DNA of 64,000 bases from Paraburkholderia sp. (GTDB lineage Bacteria; Pseudomonadota; Gammaproteobacteria; Burkholderiales; Burkholderiaceae), in assembly GCF_024281035.1 (NCBI RefSeq), contig NZ_JAMXLH010000020.1:124001-188000 (forward strand), given 5' to 3'. Below, in pieces: positions 10,715 to 19,777 of the stretch (the stretch's first letter is position 1; each line of letters starts with the position of its first letter). The position numbers were made by a program, and so were the translations under genes. The notes under the pieces were generated by a model that saw only the letters and a program-made list of their open reading frames with translations, was not told the DNA's origin and ran no database searches.

Positions 10715-11170
10715 ATGATTTTCGCCGGCTTGCGGTACGGATTGGATGAACCTCATCCACACTTGCCGCGTCGGCGCTGGATGCAAGACAAGAGTACAGC
10801 GAGGAAGCTTAAGAGCGGATTAAGGCAACGATAGCGGCATTATCCGGCGAATGACCGAACTCTCCGCGAGGCGCAGCGTGAACGCTCCGCATGGAAAAGC
10901 GGTTGATCAAGCAAACCGCGTATTGCGTCACTCGCGCACTGACACCATGACCGATGACCTGCCGACCCACTCGAAGAAATGAGTGACCGTTGTACCTTCG
11001 GAAGGGGCCAATCAGGTGGCGCCTGGTCAACTGTCGCTTGTGGGGTGATTCCAGCCAGCGCCATCGGACCACAGTCGACCAGACGCCATATTCCCTCAAG
11101 CGCCCGCCTCCAGTCGTTCAGCCGACGCTGGCGACCAGATAGCTTCCTGAACGAAAGAAGCACGTGAAGT
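10715..11170. other. Gene-free stretch between DUF2127 remnant and AraC gene
   Basis: Open frames of 96 and 128 codons exist here on the reverse strand but overlap each other, have no ribosome site and show no recognisable domain. I read this as decayed sequence next to the truncated gene. Confidence 0.45.
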
Positions 11171-12139
11171 TCAGTGTGACGAAACATACGTCGCATCGGC
11201 AAACGCCGGCACGGCGAAGTTTTCACGCATGCGCTTCGTCTCCGCCGCTGGCGTCAAACCGAACATGCGCTTGAACTCCCGGCTGAACTGCGAAGGGCTC
11301 GTGTAGCCCACGGCGTGACTGGCGGCGTCCGCGCTCACGCTCTCGCGCACCATCAACAGCCGGGCCTGATGCAGACGCGTCGACTTGACGTACTGCATGG
11401 GCGATACCTGCGTGATTGCCTTGAAGTGGCTGTGGAAGCTCGGGACGCTCATGCCCGCTTCCTCGGCAAGCAGCGTCACGTCGAGCGGCTGCGCATAGCC
11501 TGCGTGGATGAGACGCAGGGATCGGGCGATTCGACCGAACTGCCCGCGCATCGCAAGAGCCTCTCTCAGCGAGCGTCCCTGTGCTCCGGTCAGCACGCGG
11601 AAGTACAGTTCGCGCAGCAGGCCCGGGCCCAATACGGCGGCTTCAAGCGGCCGGTGCATCGCTTCGAGGAAGCGCAACACAGACGACTGCATCGCGTCGT
11701 CCATCGGCGTCGATATCATGCTCTGAGGCGCCTGGACTGGTTCCGTGATGCCTTCGCGATCGATCTGCGCCGCGAGTTCGGCGGCCATCGTGAAATCGAG
11801 GTGCAGGTAGAGGGCAAGCAGCGGGCGCGCTGGCGTTGCGTCGGTTTCCATGGTGAATGGCACGGGCACGGACACAGCGAGGTAGTGACGCTCGTCGTAG
11901 AGATAGAGCCGATCACCGAAATAACCTCGCTTGCGGCCCTGACACACGATCACAATGCCGGGGTCATAGAGAACCGGCGTGCGCGACAGCGCACGGTTCG
12001 AACGCAGGATGCGCACGCCCGGCAATGCCGTCAAGTTGTAGCCCTCGTCGGGCGCCAACTCGCGCAGAAGGGCAACCATGCGATTGTGGCTTTGACGGGA
12101 ACGTTCAGGCCGCTCCGTGGAGGCAGGTTTTGCGCTCAT
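11171..12139 (-). CDS. AraC family transcriptional regulator
   Basis: 322 residues from the ATG at 12139 (a TTG four codons earlier is less likely). The N-terminal two thirds match the AraC_N ligand-domain type (GVRILRSNRALSRTPVLYDPGIVIVCQGRK, and a segment with RHYLAVSVPVPF). The C terminus carries the double helix-turn-helix, with MSVPSFHSHFKAITQVSPMQY and GYTSPSQFSREFKRMFGLTP. It is divergent from an SDR oxidoreductase gene with 95 bases between the starts, the usual layout for an AraC_N activator and its target. The ligand is unknown. Confidence 0.9.
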   Translation of the reverse strand: MSAKPASTERPERSRQSHNRMVALLRELAPDEGYNLTALPGVRILRSNRALSRTPVLYDPGIVIVCQGRKRGYFGDRLYLYDERHYLAVSVPVPFTMETDATPARPLLALYLHLDFTMAAELAAQIDREGITEPVQAPQSMISTPMDDAMQSSVLRFLEAMHRPLEAAVLGPGLLRELYFRVLTGAQGRSLREALAMRGQFGRIARSLRLIHAGYAQPLDVTLLAEEAGMSVPSFHSHFKAITQVSPMQYVKSTRLHQARLLMVRESVSADAASHAVGYTSPSQFSREFKRMFGLTPAAETKRMRENFAVPAFADATYVSSH

Positions 12140-12234
12140 AGTTTTGTGCAAGAAATTTAGCGAAATCAGCCTTATCCGGCCTTGGTCGCAAGATTAGCAT
12201 GCAACTTTCAGTCAACGTGACGGAGGCTGCTTCA

Positions 12235-13068
12235 ATGCAAATCAGCAAAACTCTGCTTATCACCGGCGTCAGTAGCGGGTTCGGCCGGGCGCTCGCTCAA
12301 GAGGCGCTCACGGTCGGCCACAAGGTTGTCGGCACGGTGAGAAGTGTGCAGGCCAGGCGCGATTTCGAGTCCCTCGCCCCGCACGGCGCGTTCGGACGAA
12401 TTCTTGACGTGACGGATTTTGACGCCATCGACAGCGTAGTGTCGGAAATCGAGGCGAACGTGAGCCCCATCGATGTGCTGGTCAACAATGCCGGCTATGG
12501 GCACGAAGGCATCATGGAAGAGTCGCCTTTGTCGGAAATGCGTCGACAGTTCGATGTGAATGTCTTTGGCTCAGTCGCGATGATGAAGGCGGTATTGCCG
12601 TTTATGCGTACGCGCCGACGCGGGCACATTCTGAACATCACGTCGATGGGCGGCTTCATCACGATGCCCGGAATTGCCTATTACTGCGGAAGCAAGTTCG
12701 CGCTTGAAGGTATTTCCGAAGCCCTTTCCAAAGAGGTCAAGCAGTTCGGCATCGCCGTGACAGCCGTGGCGCCCGGTTCTTTCCGGACCGACTGGGCGGG
12801 CCGTTCAATGACGCGAACGGCCCGGTCCATCGTGGATTATGACGACGTCTTTGACCCCGTTCGCAAAGCTCGCGAGGAGAAAAGCGGCAAGCAATTGGGG
12901 GATCCTCGCAAAGCAGCGCGCGCAATGCTTGCGGCGATCGCTGCAGACAGCCCGCCCGTGCATCTTTTGCTCGGCAGCGATGCACTCGGCCTGGTGCGAG
13001 GCAAGTTGTCGGCGCTCGATGACGAGATCCGGGCGTGGGAGTCTGTCACGGTCTCGACGGACGGCTGA
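12235..13068 (+). CDS. Short-chain dehydrogenase/reductase
   Basis: A 277-residue classical SDR. The cofactor motif GVSSGFG is at 11-17, NNAG at 84-87, the catalytic Ser near 137, and YCGSK at 150-154 (Tyr150, Lys154). The start at 12235 is chosen for the GGAGG site eight bases upstream; an ATG twelve codons earlier lacks one. The substrate is unknown. Divergent orientation suggests control by the neighbouring AraC regulator, a pairing often seen for aldehyde- or ketone-responsive SDRs in this group. Confidence 0.9.
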   Translation: MQISKTLLITGVSSGFGRALAQEALTVGHKVVGTVRSVQARRDFESLAPHGAFGRILDVTDFDAIDSVVSEIEANVSPIDVLVNNAGYGHEGIMEESPLSEMRRQFDVNVFGSVAMMKAVLPFMRTRRRGHILNITSMGGFITMPGIAYYCGSKFALEGISEALSKEVKQFGIAVTAVAPGSFRTDWAGRSMTRTARSIVDYDDVFDPVRKAREEKSGKQLGDPRKAARAMLAAIAADSPPVHLLLGSDALGLVRGKLSALDDEIRAWESVTVSTDG

Positions 13069-13312
13069 GTCACGCGGAACGCAAAGGTATGCCGCCACGC
13101 GTCGACGGCACAAAAAACCTGCGGGCTACCGTTATGCGGTAGTCCGCATTTCAATGCACAGAGGGCGCTAAAGGATTGCTTGCTCGCGTCTGAAACCGGT
13201 TGCGGATTCAACCGCTCATTCGATACCAGTGGCTGGATCGGGGCCAATCGCGCATGCCTCGCCCCTCATGTATATGCGGGCCCGGAAGCTTCCGAGGTTG
13301 AGCCCCGACGTG

Positions 13313-13726
13313 TTATTCAGGTGATCGTTCGAGCCAGAACGGCAGGATGTGATCTCGCGTCAACGGTGCGAGATTTAAAGGGCCTGGCGTATGCGGATCG
13401 GTCCAGACAATTTCCTCGATCTCGGCGGCGGGCTTGACTGTCGCCGTAATAGGGACGTGAAAAACTTCCGCGATCACGGTATGGTCCGGTTCATTTGCGG
13501 CGGGCGCAGAGAATTGTCGGAGATAGCTCACCGACGAACGCGCGATGTGTAACCGAAGCTCTTCGTGCAGTTCCCGGCAAAGTGCATCAATGGCTTTCTC
13601 GCCCGGCTCCAGTTTGCCCCCCGGCTGCATAAACGCCAGCGTATCGCGCTTTCTGACGAGCAGTATGCTGCCGTCTTCTCGCGTTATCACTGCAGCAGCG
13701 ATGTAGATTTCTTTGGACAAAGCCAT
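13313..13726 (-). CDS. Nudix hydrolase
   Basis: 137 residues from MALSKEIYI. The Nudix box reads GGKLEPGEKAIDALCREL, then HEEL, complete with the catalytic glutamates. The pattern AAAVITREDGSILLVRKR and the FMQPGGK stretch resemble MutT-like or NUDT-type enzymes acting on small nucleotides. It lies 32 bases downstream of the LuxR gene on the same strand and is probably transcribed with it. The substrate cannot be inferred. Confidence 0.85.
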   Translation of the reverse strand: MALSKEIYIAAAVITREDGSILLVRKRDTLAFMQPGGKLEPGEKAIDALCRELHEELRLHIARSSVSYLRQFSAPAANEPDHTVIAEVFHVPITATVKPAAEIEEIVWTDPHTPGPLNLAPLTRDHILPFWLERSPE

Positions 13727-13758
13727 ACATTCCCTATGGTATTCGGCGCAGCCGTGCA

Positions 13759-14586
13759 TCACTCGGCCTCACCCGCTTTTCCCGGTTCGTAGAACAGGGC
13801 GAACAGTTCGGACTGTGAGCCGATCCCGAGCTTTGCGTAAATGTGTTTTCTGTGTGCGCGCACCGTCTCGAATGAAATAGACAATTTCTCCGCCATCGCG
13901 CGCGACGAGAATCCGCTCAACGACAGCATGGCCACTTCGATTTCGCGCGTCGTCAACGCGCCGCGTCCGCTCTTGTCCGTCAACATGCCAAAGCGCGCAT
14001 GCGGGTCTGGCCCCACACTTTCGGTGGCGCGCGGCTCTTGCGGCGCTTCTTTCCACGCGAATTTTTCGAAGCGCAAGCGCTGCTGCATCAAGGCCCGCAC
14101 CCAGGGCGAGTACAGCGTGAGCGATGCGATTTCGCGCTCGTCGTACCTGCTCGTTTTGCCGAGCGAAAACCCCATTGTGTGATCTCGATCAATCACGACG
14201 TTGAAATGCACCTCGTCGCCGACGATATTTTTCTTGAAGTACCGTTCGTAGTATTCGGTCATCCGGAAGTTGTCCGGTGCGACATCGGCGAGCGTGTAGA
14301 AACCCGACTCCTGCGTTTCGAATGCGGTGAGATAGAACGGATCGAGCAGATAAAGCGCAGCCAGATAGTCCTGGAACATCAGATCAATCTTGCCGTCGGG
14401 CATCGCCTGCTCGGCGAGTACGAGCGGCGTGGCACCGCGCACGAAACACAGCGCAACCCAGCTGTCGAATTCGATATGTCTTTCGAGCACGCGCGTGAGG
14501 CGCGCCCAGAAGTGCGGGCCATCGAGGGCATCGATGACCGAACCGATCTCCCGATGAAACGCGAGATCTCGCCACTCCAGGTCCAT
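13759..14586 (-). CDS. LuxR family transcriptional regulator
   Basis: 275 residues. The C-terminal GerE-type helix-turn-helix reads LTTREIEVAMLSLSGFSSRA, with the recognition helix in SFETVRAHRKHIYAKLGI. The first 180 residues form a GAF-like sensory domain (WVALCFVRG, DPFYLTAF, FNVVIDRDHTMGFSLG) without the autoinducer-binding tryptophan/tyrosine set I would expect in quorum-sensing members. CGGAGGA favours the second of two adjacent ATGs. The gene is divergent from a nitrilase-permease pair, which it probably controls. A 13-base palindrome lies between its start and that promoter. Confidence 0.88.
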   Translation of the reverse strand: MDLEWRDLAFHREIGSVIDALDGPHFWARLTRVLERHIEFDSWVALCFVRGATPLVLAEQAMPDGKIDLMFQDYLAALYLLDPFYLTAFETQESGFYTLADVAPDNFRMTEYYERYFKKNIVGDEVHFNVVIDRDHTMGFSLGKTSRYDEREIASLTLYSPWVRALMQQRLRFEKFAWKEAPQEPRATESVGPDPHARFGMLTDKSGRGALTTREIEVAMLSLSGFSSRAMAEKLSISFETVRAHRKHIYAKLGIGSQSELFALFYEPGKAGEAE

Positions 14587-14599
14587 CATGTCCTCCGGT

Positions 14600-14612
14600 G
14601 AGGGTAACCCTC
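14600..14612. promoter_or_regulatory. Palindrome GAGGGT-A-ACCCTC, candidate LuxR-type operator
   Basis: Perfect six-base arms around a central A, 14 bases upstream of the regulator's start codon and abutting its ribosome site. A further GGGTAA follows 13 bases on. A looser dyad (CCTCG at 14640-14644, CGAGG at 14661-14665) lies nearer the divergent gene. Binding by the adjacent regulator is inference. Confidence 0.5.
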
Positions 14613-14759
14613 GTGGGTAATTCCAGGAAAAAAATAATACCTCGATAATCCATCACATTACGAGGCAGCGGCGCAATCTGTTTCGTGCGACGAAGAGTCG
14701 TGCGAACGTGCGTACGCAAGTGACATGCTGCCGAAAGGTGTTTGGAAGGAGACATTTTC

Positions 14760-15605
14760 ATGCAGGTAGAACTGGCACAACTCGCGCTCATCGATGGCGA
14801 CGTCGCGCACAACACGCGCAAGGTGATCGAGGCGATCGAACGGGTTGATGCGACGGGCGGCACGAAACTGATCGTGTTCCCCGAAACGACGTTGTCGGGC
14901 TTCCCGACGCGCGAAAACGTCGCCGATATTGCACAGACGCTCGACGGTCCCGCATTGTCCTCGGTGCGCGACGCGGCACGAAAAAAAGGTGTCGCCGTTG
15001 CAGTGGGCCTCGCGGAACGCGACGGCAACGCGTTCTACAACACCTCCGTGCTCATCGATGAAAGTGGCGCCATCGCGTTGCGCTATCGCAAGACGCACCT
15101 GTGGGCATCGGATGTCGGCGTATTCACGCCGGGTGATCGCTTCGTGACCGGCAAGTGGCACGGTCTCACGGTAGGTCTCCTGATTTGCTACGACATCGAA
15201 TTTCCTGAAACGGCGCGCGCGGTCGGCGCGCTCGACGCCGATCTGCTGATCGTCACGAACGGCAACATGGATCCGTTCGGTCCGGTGCATCGCCGCGCGA
15301 TCGCGGCACGCGCGATGGAAAACCAGATGTTCGCGCTGATGGTGAACCGTTGCGGTTCCGGCGACGACAACCTCACGTTCGCGGGCCTTTCCGCAGTCGT
15401 CGATCCGTTTGGCGAGACCCTCGTCGAACTCGGCCGCGACGAGATGGTTACGAAGGCGAAGATCGATTTCACGCGTATCGAAGCCAGCCTCGAACATTAC
15501 AACTATCTGCGCGACGCACGCGTGCCGCTCGGTCTCGTGCCTGTCGAACAAGCGGATGGGAATCGCACGCTGTTGATCGAAGCGACTCGCCGTCGCGACA
15601 CGTAA
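14760..15605 (+). CDS. Carbon-nitrogen hydrolase (nitrilase superfamily)
   Basis: 281 residues with the full Glu-Lys-Cys triad: E42 in FPETT, K111 in RYRKTHLW, C143 in LICYDIEFPE. AAGGAG lies before the ATG. The sequence is of the aliphatic amidase or N-carbamoylase/omega-amidase type, not a true nitrilase; the amide substrate is unknown. It is followed 132 bases later by an amino-acid/polyamine permease with its own ribosome site, and faces a LuxR regulator. Together these suggest uptake and hydrolysis of an amide, carbamoyl amine or polyamine derivative. Confidence 0.88.
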   Translation: MQVELAQLALIDGDVAHNTRKVIEAIERVDATGGTKLIVFPETTLSGFPTRENVADIAQTLDGPALSSVRDAARKKGVAVAVGLAERDGNAFYNTSVLIDESGAIALRYRKTHLWASDVGVFTPGDRFVTGKWHGLTVGLLICYDIEFPETARAVGALDADLLIVTNGNMDPFGPVHRRAIAARAMENQMFALMVNRCGSGDDNLTFAGLSAVVDPFGETLVELGRDEMVTKAKIDFTRIEASLEHYNYLRDARVPLGLVPVEQADGNRTLLIEATRRRDT

Positions 15606-15737
15606 GCCCCTTTTAGCCGTTCTTCCGCGACATCGCGCAAGGCCATGTGCCCTGCGCGTGCCTGCTTACCTTCATTAAATGCCAGCTGTACGACAAAAAG
15701 GCATTCGTATCGGCCTCCCAAAGGTCAAGGAGACATA

Positions 15738-17078
15738 ATGCAAACGTCGTCATCTTCTGAACCATCTCGTCTTAAGCGCACGCTCGGCCTGCCGTCCGTG
15801 CTGCTTTTCGGTCTTGCCTATATGGCGCCGCTGATCGTCTACGGCACCTACGGCGTGCTCGCCAAGGCCAGCGACGACACGGCCGCGCTCGCCTATCTGC
15901 TCGCACTGATTGCGATCGGATTCACCGCACTCAGCTACGGCAAACTCGCGCGGCTATTTCCGGTCGCAGGTTCCGCTTACACGTACACGCGCAAGACGTT
16001 CAACCCGCACCTCGGTTTCATGATCGGCTGGGCCACGCTGCTCGATTATTTCTTCCTGCCGATGGTGATCTGGCTGATCGGCGCTGCGTATCTCAACGCG
16101 GCGTTTCCGCATGTGCCGACCTGGATCTGGATCGTTGCGTTTATCGTGCTGACGAGCGTTTTGAATATCGTCGGCATCGAACTGGCCGCGCGCTTCAATA
16201 TCGTGCTGATGATCGTGCAGCTGGCGATCACCGCCATGTTCGTCGTGCTGTGCTGGCATTACGCGTCGGCGGCGGCTGGCCCTGGCGGCATCGCGATGGC
16301 CGAGCCGTTCTTCAAGCCGCACGTGCCGTTCGGCGCGACGATGGCGGGCGCAGCGATTGCCGCCTATTCCTATCTCGGCTTCGACGCGGTTTCCACGCTC
16401 ACGGAGGAAACCATTGATCCGACCAAAAACATGCCGCGCGCGATCCTGCTGATTGCGCTGATCGGCGGCGCGATCTTCGTGATTGCAGCGTACACGATGC
16501 AGCTCGCGCACCCGGGCGTCGAATTCAAGGACACGGATTCGGCCGCATTCGAAGTGGCGAAGATGATCGGCGGCGATGTGTTCGTGACCGTGTTCCTCGC
16601 AGGCCTGATCCTCGCGCAGTTCGCGTCGGGCATCTCGGCGCAGGCGAGCGTCGGCCGGCTGCTCTACGCGATGGGCCGCGACGAGATCCTGCCCAAGCGC
16701 GTGTTCGGTTTCATTCATCCGCGCTTTAAAACGCCCGCGTTCAACATCGCACTCGCAGGCATCGTCGGATTGATCGCACTGAAACTCGATGTCGCCACAT
16801 CGACCTCGTTCATCAACTTCGGTGCGTTCCTCGCCTTCACGGCTGTCAATCTGTGCGTGGTTCGCGTGTACCTGTCGGGCAATCACGGCGGGCTCAAGAT
16901 CGGCCTGATCGGCGGCGTGATTTTCCCGCTGATCGGCGCGGTGGCCGATATCTGGCTGCTCGCGAGTCTCGAGAAGACTGCGCTCGTGCTCGGCGCCGTG
17001 TGGTTCGTGCTCGGGCTTGCGTATCTGTGCTGGATCACGCGCCTGTTCCGCCAGGCGCCGCCCGAAGTGGCAATCTGA
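15738..17078 (+). CDS. APC family amino acid / polyamine permease
   Basis: 446 residues, about twelve hydrophobic helices. The N-terminal LGLPSVLLFGLAYMAPLIV and the AAIAAYSYLGFDAVSTLTEE segment are characteristic of the amino acid-polyamine-organocation family (PuuP- or YgjI-like). The ATG at 15738 follows AAGGAG; 31 in-frame codons upstream are not typical of the family. It is probably cotranscribed with the amidase gene and supplies its substrate. A long GC-rich hairpin lies 40 bases past the stop. Confidence 0.9.
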   Translation: MQTSSSSEPSRLKRTLGLPSVLLFGLAYMAPLIVYGTYGVLAKASDDTAALAYLLALIAIGFTALSYGKLARLFPVAGSAYTYTRKTFNPHLGFMIGWATLLDYFFLPMVIWLIGAAYLNAAFPHVPTWIWIVAFIVLTSVLNIVGIELAARFNIVLMIVQLAITAMFVVLCWHYASAAAGPGGIAMAEPFFKPHVPFGATMAGAAIAAYSYLGFDAVSTLTEETIDPTKNMPRAILLIALIGGAIFVIAAYTMQLAHPGVEFKDTDSAAFEVAKMIGGDVFVTVFLAGLILAQFASGISAQASVGRLLYAMGRDEILPKRVFGFIHPRFKTPAFNIALAGIVGLIALKLDVATSTSFINFGAFLAFTAVNLCVVRVYLSGNHGGLKIGLIGGVIFPLIGAVADIWLLASLEKTALVLGAVWFVLGLAYLCWITRLFRQAPPEVAI

Positions 17079-17118
17079 TCTGAAATCGCGAATCGCTTCA
17101 GCGGATCTCGTGATGTGA

Positions 17119-17155
17119 GCGCGCCGGGAGCACGTGATACGTGCACCCGGCGCGC
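17119..17155 (+). terminator. Large GC-rich hairpin after the permease gene
   Basis: Arms GCGCGCCGGG / CCCGGCGCGC (17119-17128, 17146-17155) extended by CACGT / ACGTG inside. It has no T run after it, so it may act with Rho or protect the 3' end. Confidence 0.5.
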
Positions 17156-17168
17156 GTGCTTCATGTCC

Positions 17169-17223
17169 AGGCCCTGATGCCAGGACCCTGATGCCCGGAC
17201 GCTGATGCCTGGACCCTAACGCG
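17169..17223 (-). repeat. 14-base repeat, four copies, reaching the WYL regulator stop codon
   Basis: Imperfect units of 13-14 bases with core ggaccctgatgcc (+ strand) start just past the gene and run into it. The last unit contains the TAG stop (17216-17218). Here the stop triplet itself is not duplicated. Confidence 0.75.
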
Positions 17224-17902
17224 TAGGCGCATTCACGCGCCGCAAGTAGTCGGCGAGCCTGCGCCCGCTCATGTCGGGAAACGGTTCGAGCACTTCGACG
17301 CCGGTCATGCGCGCGATGTCGAAATTGCGGAAATCCTCGCGCAGTTCGCACCACGCGCCGACCGTCCAGCGCGCCCCCCAGTAGACGAGCCCGAGCGGCC
17401 ACACGCGCCGTTCTGTGTGCGCGCCGAGCCGGTCGCAATAGGCGAAGCGCACGACGAGCCCCGTGTCGACGGCGCGGTGCAGCGCATCCACTTTCTCCGA
17501 AAATGCCCGGTCGACGTGATACGACGGCGCGAACACGGCGAGGCGTTCGAGCACCACGCGCTTGTCCGCAGGCATCGCCGCGGCGATTTTCGCCAGCGCG
17601 CCGCGTGCGCCGCCCGCGAGCGCCGCGCCGCCCCACGATTCGGCCATGCGCGCGCCGACGGCGAGCGCGGTGAGTTCGTCGGCGGTAAAGGTGAGCGGCG
17701 GCAGGCTCGCGGCGCGCGCAAGACGGTAGCCGATGCCCGCTTCGCCTTCGATCGGCACGCCGGACAACTGCAGGTCGCGCACGTCGCGATAGACGGTGCG
17801 CGGCGAGACTTCGAGCCACTCGGCGAGTTGCTGCGCGGTGGTGAGACGCCGTCCGCGCAATAGCTCGGCGATGCGGAACAGCCGGTCGGCACGACGGGAC
17901 AT
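17216..17902 (-). CDS. YafY-type transcriptional regulator (HTH + WYL)
   Basis: 228 residues from MSRRADRLF. The N-terminal DeoR/HTH_11 domain reads RIAELLRGRRLTTAQQLAEW and SPRTVYRDVRDLQ. The C-terminal part, VRFAYCDRLGAHTERRVWPL, is the WYL ligand-sensing domain in diverged form. The start is chosen at the conserved MSRR(A/T)DRL motif. It lies 97 bases downstream of a VOC-family gene in the same direction, a pairing I associate with many Burkholderiales genomes. It probably represses its own operon through the palindrome at 18469-18492. Confidence 0.88.
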   Translation of the reverse strand: MSRRADRLFRIAELLRGRRLTTAQQLAEWLEVSPRTVYRDVRDLQLSGVPIEGEAGIGYRLARAASLPPLTFTADELTALAVGARMAESWGGAALAGGARGALAKIAAAMPADKRVVLERLAVFAPSYHVDRAFSEKVDALHRAVDTGLVVRFAYCDRLGAHTERRVWPLGLVYWGARWTVGAWCELREDFRNFDIARMTGVEVLEPFPDMSGRRLADYLRRVNAPTR

Positions 17903-17999
17903 AAGGGCGCGAGGAGTCGACGGAGAAAGGGATCGATGGCCGTCCGGCCGCCGGGCCGCGGCCATCCGCCCATGGCGCGATCATAGCGCCGCTCGTGCG

Positions 18000-18389
18000 T
18001 TAGCCGAGTTTCGGTGCGTGCAGCCCGACGCGGTTGCCTTCGGTGTCGATGAAGAAGCCGATATAGCCGAAATTGTTCGGCAACTCCTGCGCCGGGCCTT
18101 GCTTCTTGCCGCCGGCCTTTTCGATGCGGTCGAGCACCGCTGTCACCGAAGGCTGCGCGTTCAGATACACGAGCACGCCCTTGGGATCCGGCTTCGAGTC
18201 GCGCGGATTGAACACGATGCAGCCGCCCGTGTGGGATTCGGCGTGGGCGAACAGCGCCATCGGCACGCCGCCGACCACGTCGCGCTGCAACGGCGTATCG
18301 AGCGCCGTTTCGTAGAAGCGGGCGGCGCGCTCCAGATCGTACGCAGGGATTTCGAACCACGAGATGACATGGGACATTTCGGTCGACAT
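18000..18389 (-). CDS. VOC family protein (glyoxalase/bleomycin resistance fold)
   Basis: 129 residues in a single VOC module: ISWFEIPAYDLERAARFYETAL at the start and IGFFIDTEGNRVGLH at the end. Metal-ligand positions typical of the fold are present in part. Single-module members include dioxygenases, lyases and antibiotic-binding proteins, so no reaction is assigned. It is the first gene of a probable two-gene unit with the WYL regulator. Confidence 0.88.
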   Translation of the reverse strand: MSTEMSHVISWFEIPAYDLERAARFYETALDTPLQRDVVGGVPMALFAHAESHTGGCIVFNPRDSKPDPKGVLVYLNAQPSVTAVLDRIEKAGGKKQGPAQELPNNFGYIGFFIDTEGNRVGLHAPKLG

Positions 18390-18468
18390 GATGCGTTCCT
18401 CGATTGCGGACTGCTGACGGTGAGTGATGCGGCTTCGCCAGATGGCGTAAGCGAAGTGTGCGGGGGCG

Positions 18469-18492
18469 CTGCTGACAACGTAGTGTCAGCAG
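18469..18492. promoter_or_regulatory. Palindromic operator candidate before VOC-WYL operon
   Basis: Perfect nine-base arms CTGCTGACA and TGTCAGCAG separated by ACGTAG, 80 bases upstream of the VOC start codon. The size and symmetry fit a dimeric repressor; the downstream WYL regulator is the obvious candidate. Confidence 0.6.
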
Positions 18493-18499
18493 AGGGGCA

Positions 18500-18910
<411 letters not shown>

Positions 18911-18961
18911 TCGACGACGATCTGGCAAACTTCCCGAAACACCGACACATGGAGGGCGCTG

Positions 18962-19600
18962 GTGTCCATCAATGTCAGCGGCACGGAGGGCTACGCCGAG
19001 AATGCGCAATCCCTCATCGAGCAATGGCGACACATATCGTTTGCGGAACACCATGCGCCGATCATCCATCTCGTGCCGGTGTCACCGTCCTGCGTCCTCG
19101 ACGTCGGAGCCGGTATCGGAACCGACGCCGCTGCGTTCGCGGCGATGGGGCATACGGTCGTGGCCGTCGAACCGGTGGACGCGTTGCGAGTGGCAGGAAT
19201 CAGGCAGCATCAGTCTCCCCGGATTGAATGGCTGGACGATAGCCTGCCGGATCTCGCGACGCTGCGTTCGAGACGAAAGAAATTCGACTTTGTAATGCTA
19301 TCCGGTGTCTGGATGCACCTTGACGAGCACGAACGTCGCCGGGCGATGCCGAACATCAGCGCTCTTCTGTGCGAAGGCGCCATGCTGGTCATGTCCTTGC
19401 GTCACGGCCCCGTTCCGGAAGGCCGGCGGATGTTCGACGTTTCGGCAATAGAGACGATTCAACTCGCGAAGGCTCACGGCCTGCTAACGGTACTGAACGT
19501 CCAGACCGAATCTTTCCAGAGCGGAAATCGGCGCATGGGCGTGACGTGGAGTCGCCTTGCTTTCGTCAAGGACGGTGCGCGGGGCTGCCGGGAAGCTTGA
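18962..19600 (+). CDS. Class I SAM-dependent methyltransferase
   Basis: 212 residues from a GTG at 18962 that has GGAGGG five bases upstream. SAM motif I is VLDVGAGIGTD (45-55), with the acidic end of strand two in VVAVEPVD and a motif IV-like FDFVMLSGVWMHL. The substrate is unknown. The same frame is open back to 18518 through the pntB fragment, so a longer chimeric product starting at a TTG is possible, but the internal start has the better ribosome site. The N-terminal portion has no counterpart in pntB. Confidence 0.78.
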   Translation: MSINVSGTEGYAENAQSLIEQWRHISFAEHHAPIIHLVPVSPSCVLDVGAGIGTDAAAFAAMGHTVVAVEPVDALRVAGIRQHQSPRIEWLDDSLPDLATLRSRRKKFDFVMLSGVWMHLDEHERRRAMPNISALLCEGAMLVMSLRHGPVPEGRRMFDVSAIETIQLAKAHGLLTVLNVQTESFQSGNRRMGVTWSRLAFVKDGARGCREA

Positions 19601-19744
19601 ACTTCCCGCACGGGGGACCGCTACCAGGAATGGCGAATGTCGGCTCAGGGGGGCGGATTCAACCGGTCGATGCAACACAGTCGAAGCAGCGCTCAGGCGG
19701 GCCAGCGTGCGGCGCACATCCTTTGGGGGTGCGCGCCGCCGTTG

Positions 19745-19777
19745 AATCAGGCGCTAATCAGGCGCTAATCAGGCGTT
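19745..19777 (-). repeat. 11-base repeat x3 across the stop codon of the RNA methyltransferase
   Basis: Units aatcaggcgct, aatcaggcgct, aatcaggcgtt (+ strand). Each contains a reverse-strand TGA; the one at 19769-19771 is the gene's stop. At 11-base spacing the three stops fall in three frames. Confidence 0.92.

Noticed and set aside
10809..11226. Overlapping 96- and 128-codon reverse frames
   Set aside because: They overlap in different frames, lack ribosome sites and show no domain; treated as decayed sequence.
13180..13437. An 85-codon + strand frame overlapping the Nudix gene 3' end
   Set aside because: It overlaps a well-supported gene on the opposite strand and has no ribosome site or motif.
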